The notes: a model not told the origin generated them from the letters alone. Counted from the first letter of the stretch, positions 13,171 through 23,900 are shown. The stretch is DNA of 64,000 nt from Magnetococcus sp. PR-3 (GCF_036689865.1 NZ_JBAHUQ010000002.1:124001-188000); one strand, 5' to 3'. Numbers and translations: made by a program.

Positions 13171-14178
13171 TCAATCCTGTCCCAAGTAATACAACTGGTT
13201 GCGGCCCTTATCTTTGGCTTGGTAGAGCGCCTGATCAGCCCGTTCCACCAGATGGTTTGCATCGCCATCCTGGCTTGGTAGCACGGAGGAGATACCCACA
13301 CTAATCGTCACATAAGGGGCAATGTCTGACGGTCCATGGGGTATTTCTAGTTCACGAATACCATGCAGCACCCGGTTGGCCACAGTGACCGCCCCTTCAT
13401 GGCAGGTCTCTGGCAGAACACAGGCAAACTCTTCGCCCCCATATCGGGCCGCCAAATCCATCGGCCTAGGCATGGCATTGGCAATGGCATCCGCCACCTG
13501 TTTTAAACAACTATCGCCATCGGTGTGTCCATAGTGGTCGTTATAGCGTTTAAAATAGTCAATATCCATCAGCATAAGAGAGAAAGTACGCTGATAACGT
13601 AACGCCCGCTCCCATTCATAGGCCAAAAACTGATCAAACCGCCGTCGATTGGCAATACCTGTCAGACCATCCTGAATAACCATCCGTTCCAGCATATCTT
13701 TATGCTGTTTCAAATCTATATGGGTTTTGACACGAGAGCGGACCACCAAAGGGTGAAAAGGTTTGCGAATATAATCAACCGCCCCCACTTCAAACCCTGC
13801 GACTTCATCGGCATCGGTCTGGCGTCCGGTAATGAAGATAATAGGGATATCCCGCGTTTGGATGTTATCTTTGATCTGACGACACACCTCAAAGCCATCC
13901 ACCTCTGGCATCATAATATCCAGTAGGATCAGGTCAGGCACCAAACCACCTTGTAGACGCTTTAAGGCTTGTACACCGCTTTTAGCCGCAATGGTCCGAT
14001 ACTCACTCTTAAACAGATTGATAAGAATATCTAAATTGATCTTCTCATCATCCACAATAAGAATGGTCGCTTTTTCAGTCGCATCCACAGACCAACTGTA
14101 TGGGATATTGGATGGCTGGGGTGTCAGTGGCATAGATGAAGCGATGGATCGACCCTTTGCGACATGGTTGCAGATCAT
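13171..14178 (-). CDS. Receiver-GGDEF diguanylate cyclase (PleD/WspR-like)
   Basis: Makes c-di-GMP from GTP when its receiver is phosphorylated. The receiver (about 38-155) has ILIVDDEK, Asp in LLDIMMPEVDG and Lys in YIRKPFH. The GGDEF domain (about 165-335) has the active signature GGEEF, and RPMD exactly five residues before it is an inhibitory I-site (RxxD), so product feedback is expected. The ATG at 14178 is preceded by AGAG. A second ATG at 14133 would drop 15 residues that belong to no domain. It is the first gene of the minus-strand signalling operon and so a probable output of the neighbouring kinase. Confidence 0.95.
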   Translation of the reverse strand: MICNHVAKGRSIASSMPLTPQPSNIPYSWSVDATEKATILIVDDEKINLDILINLFKSEYRTIAAKSGVQALKRLQGGLVPDLILLDIMMPEVDGFEVCRQIKDNIQTRDIPIIFITGRQTDADEVAGFEVGAVDYIRKPFHPLVVRSRVKTHIDLKQHKDMLERMVIQDGLTGIANRRRFDQFLAYEWERALRYQRTFSLMLMDIDYFKRYNDHYGHTDGDSCLKQVADAIANAMPRPMDLAARYGGEEFACVLPETCHEGAVTVANRVLHGIRELEIPHGPSDIAPYVTISVGISSVLPSQDGDANHLVERADQALYQAKDKGRNQLYYLGQD

Positions 14179-14363
14179 AAAGCTCTAAAAGCTCAAATTT
14201 ATCATAGGCAAACTGTTGGAAACAAGCTGCTAACCTAAGTCATAACTACTTTTGCATGAAAGTAGCCAAAGTACCGCTAATTCCAAAGAAAAACGTGGTT
14301 TCACCCGTCCCATTAAGACGGTAATTATGCAATCTTATGCCATTTTGTCAGTAGTGCGGGCGC

Positions 14364-15797
14364 TTAAACCACAACCCCCAGTGCTTGATAACGTTGAATG
14401 ATGCTCTTTTCCACTTGGGATAATGATGGGCCAGGGGTGTGCAAGCTATGGGTATGCAGTATCGACATATGTTCAGAGGGTACCGAAATGCCCCCGCCTG
14501 TATGGGGTGAAACCAGTGTATATATGGCGGCATTTGGCATGCTTGCAAAACGGTTTAACAGGGCAAGGTTCAACTGTTGAGCACGGGCAACACTCTCTAT
14601 ATCTGCATGGCAGGCAGGCTGTAGCACACCATGGGCTAAAAGCACCTGTGTCACCGCAATCGCCTGCATGGGGGCATCAGGGGTAGAGGAGATGTGAGTG
14701 GCCAAAGCAGAGAGTGTCTGGGGCGTATGTTCGCTTAAGGCTGCCCGGATCGGATCTAACTTCTTTTGGGGTAGTTGGAATTTACCAGCCGCCCCCTCAA
14801 CCTTAATCGGCTCACTGGGTAGGGCATCAACCAACACAACCGGCTGTTGCATTAACTGATCCACACGTTGATGTGGCGTGAGCCTGGTGGGAGATTTCAT
14901 CCAATACCCAGAACGAAATCCCTGATTAACCATAAAGTCACGCATACTTTGACGTTGCGTTGGGTCCGCGGCAGATTCCAACAAAGCATTCTGTGCCGCT
15001 GTAAGGTGCAGACTCTCCATGCTATCAACAAACTCTGCGGAACAGGCAAATTCCAGCTGAGCCTGGGCCATTTGTTGCGCCACCTGCTCAAAAGAGAACG
15101 GGTACCAGTGTTGATTAAAATATTCATGGGCCAAATAGGCCACGGGGCGTTTGGAGAGTTGTGTGAGCTGTTTGGCCATACCGGGAAAGTTATCTTGAAA
15201 GACTGGGCTATGGTTGACCAGCGCTTGCATGAATTGCAGGCTCTGTACAATAGCGACCTCTGCCTCTAAACCTGATGCCGTTAGACGAGAAAAATGGTTC
15301 AGCATCATCTGCCTGACCGGTACCATCCCAGCCCAACGCGGCAAGCTGTTAAAACTCAGGTACAGTACACCACCTGGTTTGAGCTTACGTGCGAGGAAGT
15401 CCAGTAAGATCTGGCGATTTTCCTCTGAGACCCAGCTCCAAACCCCATGGATGGCCATATAATCAAAGTCAGGAAGGTCATTTTGGGCACAGAAGTGCTC
15501 AAAACTGGCATCGGCCAATTGCGCTTCACCTTGGTAGTGGTTCACCAACCCTTGGCAAAAATGTACCTGATCGGTTAAAAAATCGTTCCCCCACCACTGC
15601 ACCTGGGTCGATGTGGCATGCATAGCCAGACTGACACCCTGACCAAAACCCAGTTCACAGCCCTGTTGTATCAAGGGCGGCTGAAACCCAGCCAAACGCA
15701 AAGCCAGCTCCAACCTTTTGGGATTAAGCACCTTATGGTAGCTGTAACGGTAGTTCAGTGCGGTTAAATACCCATCCGACCATAGGGAAGTTGCCAT
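14364..15797 (-). CDS. SAM-dependent methyltransferase with C-terminal regulatory domain
   Basis: A class I methyltransferase of about 477 residues. CELGFGQGVSLAMHA is the SAM-binding glycine motif, and DYMAIHGVWSWVSEENR and LKPGGVLYLSFN are the later motifs of the Rossmann fold. The remaining residues, from about 200, match the methyltransferase regulatory domain found in this family, then an all-helical tail. Start: ATG at 15842 has no SD, while ATG at 15797 has GAGGAG 13 bases upstream and an A-rich spacer, so 15797 is preferred. It is transcribed alone. The substrate is unknown; some relatives sit in polysaccharide or surface-layer loci, but nothing here shows that. Confidence 0.85.
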   Translation of the reverse strand: MATSLWSDGYLTALNYRYSYHKVLNPKRLELALRLAGFQPPLIQQGCELGFGQGVSLAMHATSTQVQWWGNDFLTDQVHFCQGLVNHYQGEAQLADASFEHFCAQNDLPDFDYMAIHGVWSWVSEENRQILLDFLARKLKPGGVLYLSFNSLPRWAGMVPVRQMMLNHFSRLTASGLEAEVAIVQSLQFMQALVNHSPVFQDNFPGMAKQLTQLSKRPVAYLAHEYFNQHWYPFSFEQVAQQMAQAQLEFACSAEFVDSMESLHLTAAQNALLESAADPTQRQSMRDFMVNQGFRSGYWMKSPTRLTPHQRVDQLMQQPVVLVDALPSEPIKVEGAAGKFQLPQKKLDPIRAALSEHTPQTLSALATHISSTPDAPMQAIAVTQVLLAHGVLQPACHADIESVARAQQLNLALLNRFASMPNAAIYTLVSPHTGGGISVPSEHMSILHTHSLHTPGPSLSQVEKSIIQRYQALGVVV

Positions 15798-16068
15798 CTT
15801 TTTTTTAAACTCCTCACAACCATGGATCCTGAACCCATTCATCTAAGCAAATACAGTTTAACTGGACTTTCTACCTATTTTCCTGCATATCATAAACCTT
15901 TAAAGATTGTATAAAAGGTGGTCGTTAAACCCGCCAAAATCTAACAGCAACTTCCTGTGTTGAAATGGTAACTGATAGGCTAGTTGTATGTTGTGTCATT
16001 TAAGACACCTTATGATCCCTTAATGTATCACCGTGGGACACTATCCTGACCTGACGTTGGAAATTACT

Positions 16069-17160
16069 ATGTCTGAACATACCCCTGTTTCCAAACCTTA
16101 TGATACCGTCAGCGGTGATATGGAAAAACAGCTGATGGATCAGCTGGCTGACTTATGTGAAAGCAGTGAGGTCAGCCCGACCGAACGTTCCGACCAGGCC
16201 TGGTGTGACGATACCGCCTTGGCCTTTGAGCTTATGGCAGCTACTGAACGTGAAATGGCCGATTTTCTAGGCCGTGTGGAAGCGGGTGAAAAACTGGATA
16301 CAGAGGGTTTGGATCTCTCCATCTCTCGCTTAAACGATTCGCTGGCCACAGACCCTGACGCCCTGTTGAGTCTCTCACTGTTACGTACATTTGATGGTGA
16401 AGGTTTTGACCATACCATTAATGTCGCGGTCTACATGATGGGGCTTGCCCGTGGTTTGGGTATGGATGATCAAATGGTGGCGATGGTTGGTAAAGGGGGG
16501 TTACTGCATGATGTGGGTAAAGTCCGTCTACCCCAAGCACTGATCAATAAAACCAGCCCCCTTGACCTTAGTGACCTAAAACAGATTAAACGCCATGTCG
16601 ATCTGACCCTAGACTCCCTCTCCCGGATGGAAGGTCTCTCTGACGATGTGCGGCGTATTGCTGCAGAGCACCATGAGCGGTTGGATGGTTCCGGTTATCC
16701 CAAAGGGCTTAAAGGGGAGCAAATCAGTCAACTCGGGCGTATGGCTTCCATTTGTGACTGCTTTGATGCCATGACCTCTAACCGCAGCTATCGCCGTGCT
16801 AAAGAGGGTAAGCAGGTGCTCAGAGAGTTGGTGCTAGAGGGACGTGAGCGGGGTACGCTGGATGCCAAACTGGTTGAGATGTTCATCCGTGTGGTGGGTA
16901 TCTACCCCGTTGGCTCTTTAGTGCGTTTGGCAGATGGACGCGTGGGGGTGGTGATGCGTAACAACCCCAAAGATCTTTTGCACCCCTCCATCAAAGTGGT
17001 TGCTAAAGGGACGGATAACAGCGCCATCTCACCCAAACGTTTGGATTTGGCCAACCATCGTAATGAAGAGGGGTTGCGTATCGTTGGTACCGAGTCCCCC
17101 GCCACAACCCGTATTGACCCCATCCCCTTCTTACCAGGTTCAGAGCTTTATCAACAGTAG
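16069..17160 (+). CDS. HD-GYP domain protein, probable c-di-GMP phosphodiesterase
   Basis: HD-GYP proteins hydrolyse c-di-GMP. The metal and catalytic motifs are intact: LLHDVGKVRLP (HD about 147), HHERLDGSGYPKGLKG, and DCFDAMTSNRSYR. The first 110 residues are acidic and unassigned, and about 70 residues follow the domain. GTG at 16033 is possible, but the ATG at 16069 begins the more ordinary N-terminus. The 3' end of this gene lies inside a diverged tandem duplication with the neighbouring GGDEF gene. Together with that GGDEF protein it makes a convergent pair of c-di-GMP-breaking and c-di-GMP-making enzymes. Confidence 0.93.
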   Translation: MSEHTPVSKPYDTVSGDMEKQLMDQLADLCESSEVSPTERSDQAWCDDTALAFELMAATEREMADFLGRVEAGEKLDTEGLDLSISRLNDSLATDPDALLSLSLLRTFDGEGFDHTINVAVYMMGLARGLGMDDQMVAMVGKGGLLHDVGKVRLPQALINKTSPLDLSDLKQIKRHVDLTLDSLSRMEGLSDDVRRIAAEHHERLDGSGYPKGLKGEQISQLGRMASICDCFDAMTSNRSYRRAKEGKQVLRELVLEGRERGTLDAKLVEMFIRVVGIYPVGSLVRLADGRVGVVMRNNPKDLLHPSIKVVAKGTDNSAISPKRLDLANHRNEEGLRIVGTESPATTRIDPIPFLPGSELYQQ

Positions 17161-17581
17161 TCCGAAAACTATCAGGTTATGCCGTTGGTGGTTGATCCAC
17201 GCAGGCAAAACAAGAACCGTTGTGCCCACTGTTTTTTGCCGTACACATCACTTGATCCGCTTGACCAAGCTCTCACCATCGGTATGCTAAAGGAACGGCG
17301 AACAGCGTCATCCTACCTGGACGTTTGGATTTGGCCAAACACCGTCATGCAGAGGGGTTGTGTATCGTTGGTACCCAGTCCCCCGCCACCATCGGATTGA
17401 CCCCATCCCTTCTTAGCCCTTCAAACCGGGTTCAGAGCTTTATCAACTGTCGTACAATAACGGTCAGGTTATGGCGTTGGTGGTTTATCCACTAAGGCAA
17501 AACGGTAACGGTTACGCCCACTATTTTTTGCCGCATACATCGCTTGATCCGCTTTTTTGACCAAACTCTCACTATCGGTAC
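17009..17581. repeat. Diverged tandem duplication spanning two gene ends
   Basis: Unit A (about 17009-17283) and unit B (about 17292-17581) are similar along their length: both contain the phrases ACGTTTGGATTTGGCCAA, GTATCGTTGGTAC, CAGAGCTTTATCAAC, GTTGGTGGTT, TTTTTTGCCG and CTTGATCCGCTT in the same order. Unit A starts with the true 3' end of the HD-GYP gene and ends with a decayed copy of the 3' end of the GGDEF gene. Unit B starts with a decayed copy of the HD-GYP end and finishes with the true GGDEF end. The 308 bases between the two genes are thus relics, not unique spacer. Confidence 0.85.
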
Positions 17582-19436
17582 CATGTTTGGGGTAAAAACT
17601 AATGCCCACACTGGCCCCAATTTGACACGACTCTGGGCCAATGGGAAAAGGCATACTCAGAAAGTCGATAATCTTCTGCGCAACCAAAGCCACATCATCC
17701 GGCGCCTCTGCCAGTTGTCGTAGCACAATGGCAAACTCATCGCCCCCCAGTCGTGCGACGGTATCTTCACTACGGAGTAAGGATTGTAGCCGTTTGGCGA
17801 CCTCCTGCAACAAGCGGTCGCCGATATCATGACCGTAACTGTCGTTAACCTGTTTAAACAGATCCAAATCCAAGAATAGTACAGCTAAAATACCATCCCG
17901 ACGGCCCGCTTCACGGATACCCTGGTTAAGACGCTCTTTAAACAAAATACGGTTGGGTATGGCGGTTAAGGCATCATAAAACGCTAACTGTTCCAGATTG
18001 GCCTGAGCCGCTTTTCGTTGGCCAATATCGGTAAAGATCGCCACAAAGTGTGTCCGCTTACCAGATTGATCCTTAATATCACTAATACTCAACCAATGGG
18101 GTAGGATCTCACCCTCTTTATGGCGGTTCCACAGCTCCCCACTCCAACTACCTGACTTCAACAAGGTTTGCCACATCCGAGCAAAAAACGCATGATCATG
18201 GCGTCCAGAGTTCAACAGGCTGGTTGGCTGACCGAGCAGCTCTTCTGTACTGTAACCGGTCAGTTCTGTCATGGCCGGGTTGGCCATCTCTATACAGGCA
18301 TTGGTATCGGTCACCAGAATACCATCTTTGGCATACTGCATAATGCTTGAGCTGAGTTTGAGGTGATGCTCAACCTCTTTACGTAAAGAGATATCCCGAA
18401 CCGTTGCCACCACCCAGCTCTGGCCATGGTAATCAAATTGATTGGCAGATATCTCAACAGGTAGCTCTTTGCCACCCTTGCACATACCTTGGATCTCAAC
18501 CGTACGGCCAACCACCATGGTAGCTTGACCACTTTTTTGAAACTGTTGAAATCCGCGCTCAGCCTGCTCCCTAAACCGTAAAGGGGCCAACAGACGGTGT
18601 ACGGGTTGACCGAGCACTTCGGTCTCTTCATAACCAAAAATACGCTTAGCTGCACGGTTCCAGTAGACAATCTGGCCCTGTTGATCAATCACCACGAGCG
18701 CATCTTGAACATGAGTGACAATACGACTTAACAGAGCTTCTCGCTCACCAAGTTTACTGATTTTCTCAGCCGTTTGCCCCATCTGCCCCATAGCCTTTAA
18801 TAGAACAATAAAGAGCAGCAACGCCAAGGTAGCTATTAAGGCCAACATGGCATATGAGGTACGACGAACCACCTGCTCTAGATTAAGCAAACGGTCCGAT
18901 ACATTATAATAAAGCTCAAATGCCCCAAAAAAATGTCCGGACTTTACAATGGGTACGTAGGTCTCAACCACATCCTTTGTTTGGAATGAGCCTTCCATAC
19001 TGGCTTGCTGACGACGCACCAGTTTTGTAAAAGGCACACCCTGAGCTACCTGTTGCGTAAAGTAGGGTTTATTATTGATTCGACCAATATCTTTGGCATC
19101 TGTGGAGTAAACAATCAGGCCATCACTATTAAAGACCTTCACCTTTTCCAGGTTAAACTCTTTGGTAAACTGATCGATGGTTTTTAAAAAGTTTTGGGGG
19201 AGCCGATCTTTGCGAATACCCAAGGGTGACTCAACCAAAGGATGGGCCAGATGGCCCCCTAAGCGCTGGGCCTCTTGCTCAATATCCGTCAAGACACTCT
19301 GTACAAATTGGGGGTAGACCCAGAACCGCTCCAGAACAGGGATAGCGACAAAAGCGAGAATGCACAACAACATCAAATTGCGCAGATAGTTTGTTTGCCA
19401 GATCAGGCGAAGTACAGAAGGTTGTTCCTGGGACAC
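17469..19436 (-). CDS. Membrane diguanylate cyclase (sensor-PAS-PAS-GGDEF)
   Basis: A c-di-GMP synthase of about 655 residues. The N-terminus has a membrane segment (LMLLCILAFVAIPVL), a periplasmic region of about 150 residues resembling a Cache-type sensor (VFNSDGLIVYSTD, IGRINNKPYF), a second membrane segment (YAMLALIATLALLLFIVLL), two PAS domains and a C-terminal GGDEF. The catalytic GGDEF is intact, and RSED five residues before it is an I-site. A GTG at 19499 opens the frame, but the GTG at 19436 has GGAAGG 6-8 bases upstream and leads straight to the membrane segment, so I prefer it. Its 3' end lies in the tandem duplication. Confidence 0.93.
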   Translation of the reverse strand: MSQEQPSVLRLIWQTNYLRNLMLLCILAFVAIPVLERFWVYPQFVQSVLTDIEQEAQRLGGHLAHPLVESPLGIRKDRLPQNFLKTIDQFTKEFNLEKVKVFNSDGLIVYSTDAKDIGRINNKPYFTQQVAQGVPFTKLVRRQQASMEGSFQTKDVVETYVPIVKSGHFFGAFELYYNVSDRLLNLEQVVRRTSYAMLALIATLALLLFIVLLKAMGQMGQTAEKISKLGEREALLSRIVTHVQDALVVIDQQGQIVYWNRAAKRIFGYEETEVLGQPVHRLLAPLRFREQAERGFQQFQKSGQATMVVGRTVEIQGMCKGGKELPVEISANQFDYHGQSWVVATVRDISLRKEVEHHLKLSSSIMQYAKDGILVTDTNACIEMANPAMTELTGYSTEELLGQPTSLLNSGRHDHAFFARMWQTLLKSGSWSGELWNRHKEGEILPHWLSISDIKDQSGKRTHFVAIFTDIGQRKAAQANLEQLAFYDALTAIPNRILFKERLNQGIREAGRRDGILAVLFLDLDLFKQVNDSYGHDIGDRLLQEVAKRLQSLLRSEDTVARLGGDEFAIVLRQLAEAPDDVALVAQKIIDFLSMPFPIGPESCQIGASVGISFYPKHGTDSESLVKKADQAMYAAKNSGRNRYRFALVDKPPTP

Positions 19437-19613
19437 GAGAGGTTCCTTCCGACCAGTATAGAATAGAGAACATCGGTCAACCCCTTGAGGATCAACCACC
19501 TCTCCAATGTATCAGGTTTCTCAGAGCCTGCCCAGATACCGTTCTTAAGTTTTTAGCGGAAGTAAAACATCCTATGCCTATGCAAAAGCATGAACAATAA
19601 GGAGAGAGGTTGG

Positions 19614-20042
19614 TTATTCCCAGTTACGGATATCCCGGTTAACGTAGACACCACCCAGTTGATTATCAGCCCCTAAAGAATAGAGATCAAAATCACCATG
19701 TTGACCTGGATATACATAATAGAAAGAGCGTCCCCAAGGATCCATTAACGCGGCTGAATCCACATAGGGGCCTACCCATCTGGTCTGTCCACGAGGGCCC
19801 TCAACCAAGGCATCCAACCCTTCGTTTTGGCTAGGAAAATCCCCGACTGTCCGAGAATACTCCAGCAAAGCACTATCCAACAGTTTGAGACGCTTTTCGG
19901 CGATCACAACCTTATCACCACGTAGCTGTTCGATAAACTGCCCACCAAAAAAGAACCAGATAAAACCACCCAGTGACACAACCACCACAAGCTCAACCAT
20001 GATAATACGCCAACGCTTGGTATCTGGTAACGAACTGGCCAT
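19614..20042 (-). CDS. GspG-like pseudopilin-fold protein without a prepilin cleavage site
   Basis: The C-terminal half matches the type II secretion major pseudopilin fold: FPSQNEGLDALV, WVGPYVDSAALMDPWGRSFYY, PG...DLYSLGADNQLGG and RDIRNW, with the Asp-rich calcium-site loop. The N-terminus has a hydrophobic helix starting VELVVVVSLGGFIWFF, but the G-F-T-L-x-E processing site is missing; instead a basic segment (TKRWRIIM) precedes it. It is therefore probably a membrane-anchored relative, not a processed pilin. No other secretion gene is near. TTG at 20066 is possible; ATG at 20042 has GGA just upstream. It lies 177 bp before the GGDEF gene on the same strand. Confidence 0.75.
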   Translation of the reverse strand: MASSLPDTKRWRIIMVELVVVVSLGGFIWFFFGGQFIEQLRGDKVVIAEKRLKLLDSALLEYSRTVGDFPSQNEGLDALVEGPRGQTRWVGPYVDSAALMDPWGRSFYYVYPGQHGDFDLYSLGADNQLGGVYVNRDIRNWE

Positions 20043-20462
20043 GGATTCCAGCACCTTCAAAAACAATGAATCGATAGGGAGATGGTAACCATCTACCGGA
20101 ACTCAAATCACACCCTGCACAAGAAAGGAATGCACTGTCAACATCGCATAACATCATACCTTAGATCTATATAAGGTTCTAGTAGCATTAATACCTGTGC
20201 CATCTCAAGCCTGTTTGAATATGGTTTATAAGAATATTTTTTACCTCTTTTAAACCATACTGATGCGGAATCTTGGATAAGTCACACCCTATATACCCCT
20301 TTTTTCAGCTCAACCTAAGGATAAAGTGCAAACTTAACGATATTATAGCGCCATATTTTCATGCTTTTACATTTTTCTCTAATGCTTTTTTAGCCATATA
20401 GGACTAGCTTAAACTTAGATAAGGATGAATTTTTTATATTGACTAACCCCTATAATTTCTTA

Positions 20463-20556
20463 ATACTACGACATACGGGCTTACAAGACGTGCGATGCGG
20501 ATTTGACCCAAATACCGGACTTGAAGGAACAATCTTTTGGATTGTTCCTTTTTTTT
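20463..20556 (+). ncRNA. Candidate small RNA ending in an intrinsic terminator
   Basis: A perfect TATAAT at 20451-20456 (with TTGACT only 6 bases ahead, too close to be its -35) and a strong terminator at 20524-20556 bracket about 94 bases with no start codon or SD. No plus-strand gene precedes the terminator for over 3 kb, so something short must be transcribed here. The sequence matches no RNA family that I recognise. Confidence 0.35.
20524..20556 (+). terminator. Strong intrinsic terminator
   Basis: AAGGAACAATC (20524-20534) pairs perfectly with GATTGTTCCTT (20540-20550) around a TTTTG loop, followed by a run of eight T (20549-20556). Only the plus strand has the U tract. Confidence 0.8.
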
Positions 20557-20912
20557 GTCTTTTTTGCATAGATCTGCTCAAGCAAGCACCCATCTAAAAT
20601 CCCAACCATAGGCTGCCCACCATTAGAATCGTGACACTTAAAACCGCCACCCTCTTTGACGACTGACCCACCCCTGCAGGCATTTGCGAACCAGCAACCA
20701 TCTAAGCTTTTGACGGATAGCGCCCCTAAACATGTATCGTATAACACATATGAAGCATTACATTTTCTTACCACTATGGCATAATGTTGGACCGTAATGG
20801 GTAGATGAGCTGGACCCTTGTCATCTATACAGCCCTGCTCTCATTGGGTGGGTTAGACAAGAAGGCCAAACTCAAGCCAGCTTGGCGCACGCTAGGGATA
20901 GGAAAGCCTGAG

Positions 20913-23900
20913 ATGGCACACACGGAGTCCAACCCTCCCGATCATTCCATTAAAACCCCCTTCTGCTATGGTGGCATGCTCTGCCCTGTCGTTGCCATTC
21001 TTCTATGGACACTCCTGGTTGGCATCTCTTTACAGTGGAATCTCTCCGAACAGCGCATACACAATAAACAGCTGGTGGTGGACCGCAGCCGACATGTCTT
21101 TCAGCTGATTCAACTGACCAGACAGTGGAATGCGCAACATGGTGGAACATACGTACCCATTACGTCCGAGACCCAACCCAATCCTTTTTTAAATCATCTC
21201 CCCAACCGGGACTTGACCACACACGAGGGGTTGCAGTTGACCATGGTCAACCCCGCCTTTATGACCCGGCAAATTGCCGAGCTGGCCCGTAACTCTGGGC
21301 TGCTGTTTCATATCACCAGTCTTAAACCGATCCGCCCTTCCAACCGAGCTGATGCTTGGGAAGCGGTGGCTTTAAAAAGGTTTGAGAGCGATACTCAAGA
21401 GATTTTTGAACGGGTGGGTCAGGGAGAATCAGCCCTCTATCGCTACATGGCCCCCCTACATGTTAAACCGACATGTATGAAATGCCACGCAAGTCAGGGT
21501 TATCAAGTTGGTGATATTCGGGGTGGTATTAGTATTTCCGTCTCGGCCCAAGAGGTTGATGCCTCTTTACGGGATGTCATCTATAAACTGTTAATCAGCC
21601 ACGGTATAACGTGGCTATTTGTCTCTCTATTACTGCTGTCCATCATCTTACGTCACCGCCGCTTTATGCGTACGACCTTAGCCCATGAAGCGGAGCTGGA
21701 GACACGGGTTGAACAGCGCACAGATGCCTTACGCCAAGCCAATGATCGGCTAGAAAAAGAACGCAACCGCCTGCAATACATCATTGATGGGGTTACAGAA
21801 CCTTTAATGGTCATCCGTACGGATTACCGTATTGCACTGATGAACCGTGCCGCTCGGGCGTATAACCCCCAATTGGTCGATGAACAGAAAAATTGCTATT
21901 GCCACCTCTTAACCCACCAACGTCATACCCCCTGTGAAGGGGACGACCACCCCTGTCCGTTGGAAAGGGTTAAAGAGACCGGCCAGACTTTTACCACCAT
22001 CCATCGTCATCTCATGCAAGATGGGGAGGTTCGCTATGTCGAACTGCTGGCCTCTCCCCTATGTGATGAGTCTGGCGAGCTATGGGCGATTATCGAATCG
22101 AGCCGAGACATCACAGAATATCAGGCTATGCAGGAGCAATTGAAACGGGAGAAGGATGTCTCCAACGGGATTATTGACTCTCTTAGTGGTGTGTTTGCTC
22201 TGCTTGATCAAAATGGCCACATGGTACGTTGGAATAAAAATTTCTCTCGCGTCAGTGGTTATACAGATGCTGAGATGGAAGGCATGTCCGTTCTAGAACT
22301 TATTTCCCCTAGCAGCCGTCAGGCCATTACACAAGGTATGGCTGAGGTGTTCAGTCAGGGGCACGCCATCCGTGAAGGAACCATTTTAACCAAAGACAAA
22401 CAAGAGATCCCCTATGCGTTTCAGGGCGATCGTATTGAAATTGAGGGTAAACCCTATCTCAGCGGTAGCGGTGTCGATATCTCGGAACAGCTACAGATGC
22501 GTCAAGCCCTGCAAGAGAGCCAAGATAACCTTGATCAAGCGCAAAAAGTGGCAGGATTGGGCAGTATTATCTGGAAACCCAAGTCTGGGCTAATGCAGTG
22601 GTCTGATCAAGTCTACAGCATGCTGGGTCTTAAACCTGGAGAACGCAGCAGTACACTGCGTACATTATTGTATGGCATACCCAAACCCGAACGACGCGAT
22701 CTGCTCAAGCGGCTCTCCCATCTCCGGGAACAGACCCATGAGATTGTCGAGCGGGAGGTGCATTTATCAGGCTTTGATGGAGAAACGCGTCAACTCCACT
22801 TACGTGGTCAAATGCGCCATAGCGAGGATCACCAACAGCCCACTTTATTGATTACCCTATTAGATATTACCCAACGTAAAATCATACAAGAGCAGCTGCA
22901 ACATCAGCTGACTTTTCAGCAGACGCTGCTTAATACCATCCCCATTCCAGTCTTCTACAAAGACCATACCTTGCGCTATCAAATGGCCAATGATGCCTTT
23001 AGCCAACTCCTTAAGCGCCCCTTGGAAGAGATCTTAGGCTATACCGTCTATGAAACATCTCCCAAGGATATGGCTCATGTGTATGACAAGGCTGATCGTG
23101 AGCTGCTGGCTCATCCTCAAGAGATTCAGCAGTATAAATCTACCATTCAACCCCAGAGTGACGATCCACGGCATGTCATTTTCTTTAAGGCGGTCATGCC
23201 CAGTGATGAGGGTGGTCATGAAGGGATTATCGGGACCATTTTGGATGTTACCGAACAGACCCGTGCGCAAAATGCTTTAGTGGAGTCAAACCTTCGTTTT
23301 GAGACGGTGCTTGGTAGCCTTGAAGCCTACGTTTTTGTGACAAACCTAGAAACCAACACCGTACTCTTTATTAACCATGCTGCCCGACTCCGCTTTGGTG
23401 AAGCAGTGGGACGATCCTGCTGGGAAGCCTTTAATTTTGGGTGCGAAAAAGGTCAGTGTGAACAGTGTGCCTTACTGGCCCAACAAAACCCCCATCATGG
23501 ACGCCATTGGGAGTATCACCACAAAAGCCTTGGGGAGTGGTATGCCATCCGAGCCCGTACCATCCCTTGGACGGATGGGCACTATGTACGATTGATGGTG
23601 GCAACCGATATTACCAGCCTAAAAAAAGCCCAACAAGATAGCCGGTTGGCCATGGAACTGGCTGAGCAAGCCAACCGCGCCAAGAGTGAATTTTTGGCCA
23701 CTATGAGTCATGAAATCCGTACCCCTATGAATGTTGTGGTGGGTATGTCCGATGTTTTGATGGAAAGTTTGGTGAGTAGCGAACACCACAATCAGATGCG
23801 TTTGATCCAACAAGCTGGCAATACCTTATTGGATTTGATCAACGATATTCTGGATATCTCTAAAATTGAAGCAGGGCAACTGGAACTGGAACACACCCCC

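Larger units (their letters stand above)
20067..20912. other. Long intergenic region, one candidate small RNA
   Basis: Between the divergent pseudopilin and hybrid kinase genes there are about 850 bases. From 20160 to 20470 the sequence is AT-rich. It contains a TATAAT box (20451-20456) and, about 70 bases on, a strong plus-strand terminator (20524-20556). A minus-strand open frame of 97 codons (20481-20774) covers the terminator and has no recognisable features; I do not call it. Confidence 0.5.

Noticed and set aside
20481-20774. Minus-strand open frame of 97 codons, rich in Cys and Gly
   Set aside because: It runs through the strong plus-strand terminator, has no SD and no family likeness. 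Chance is more likely.
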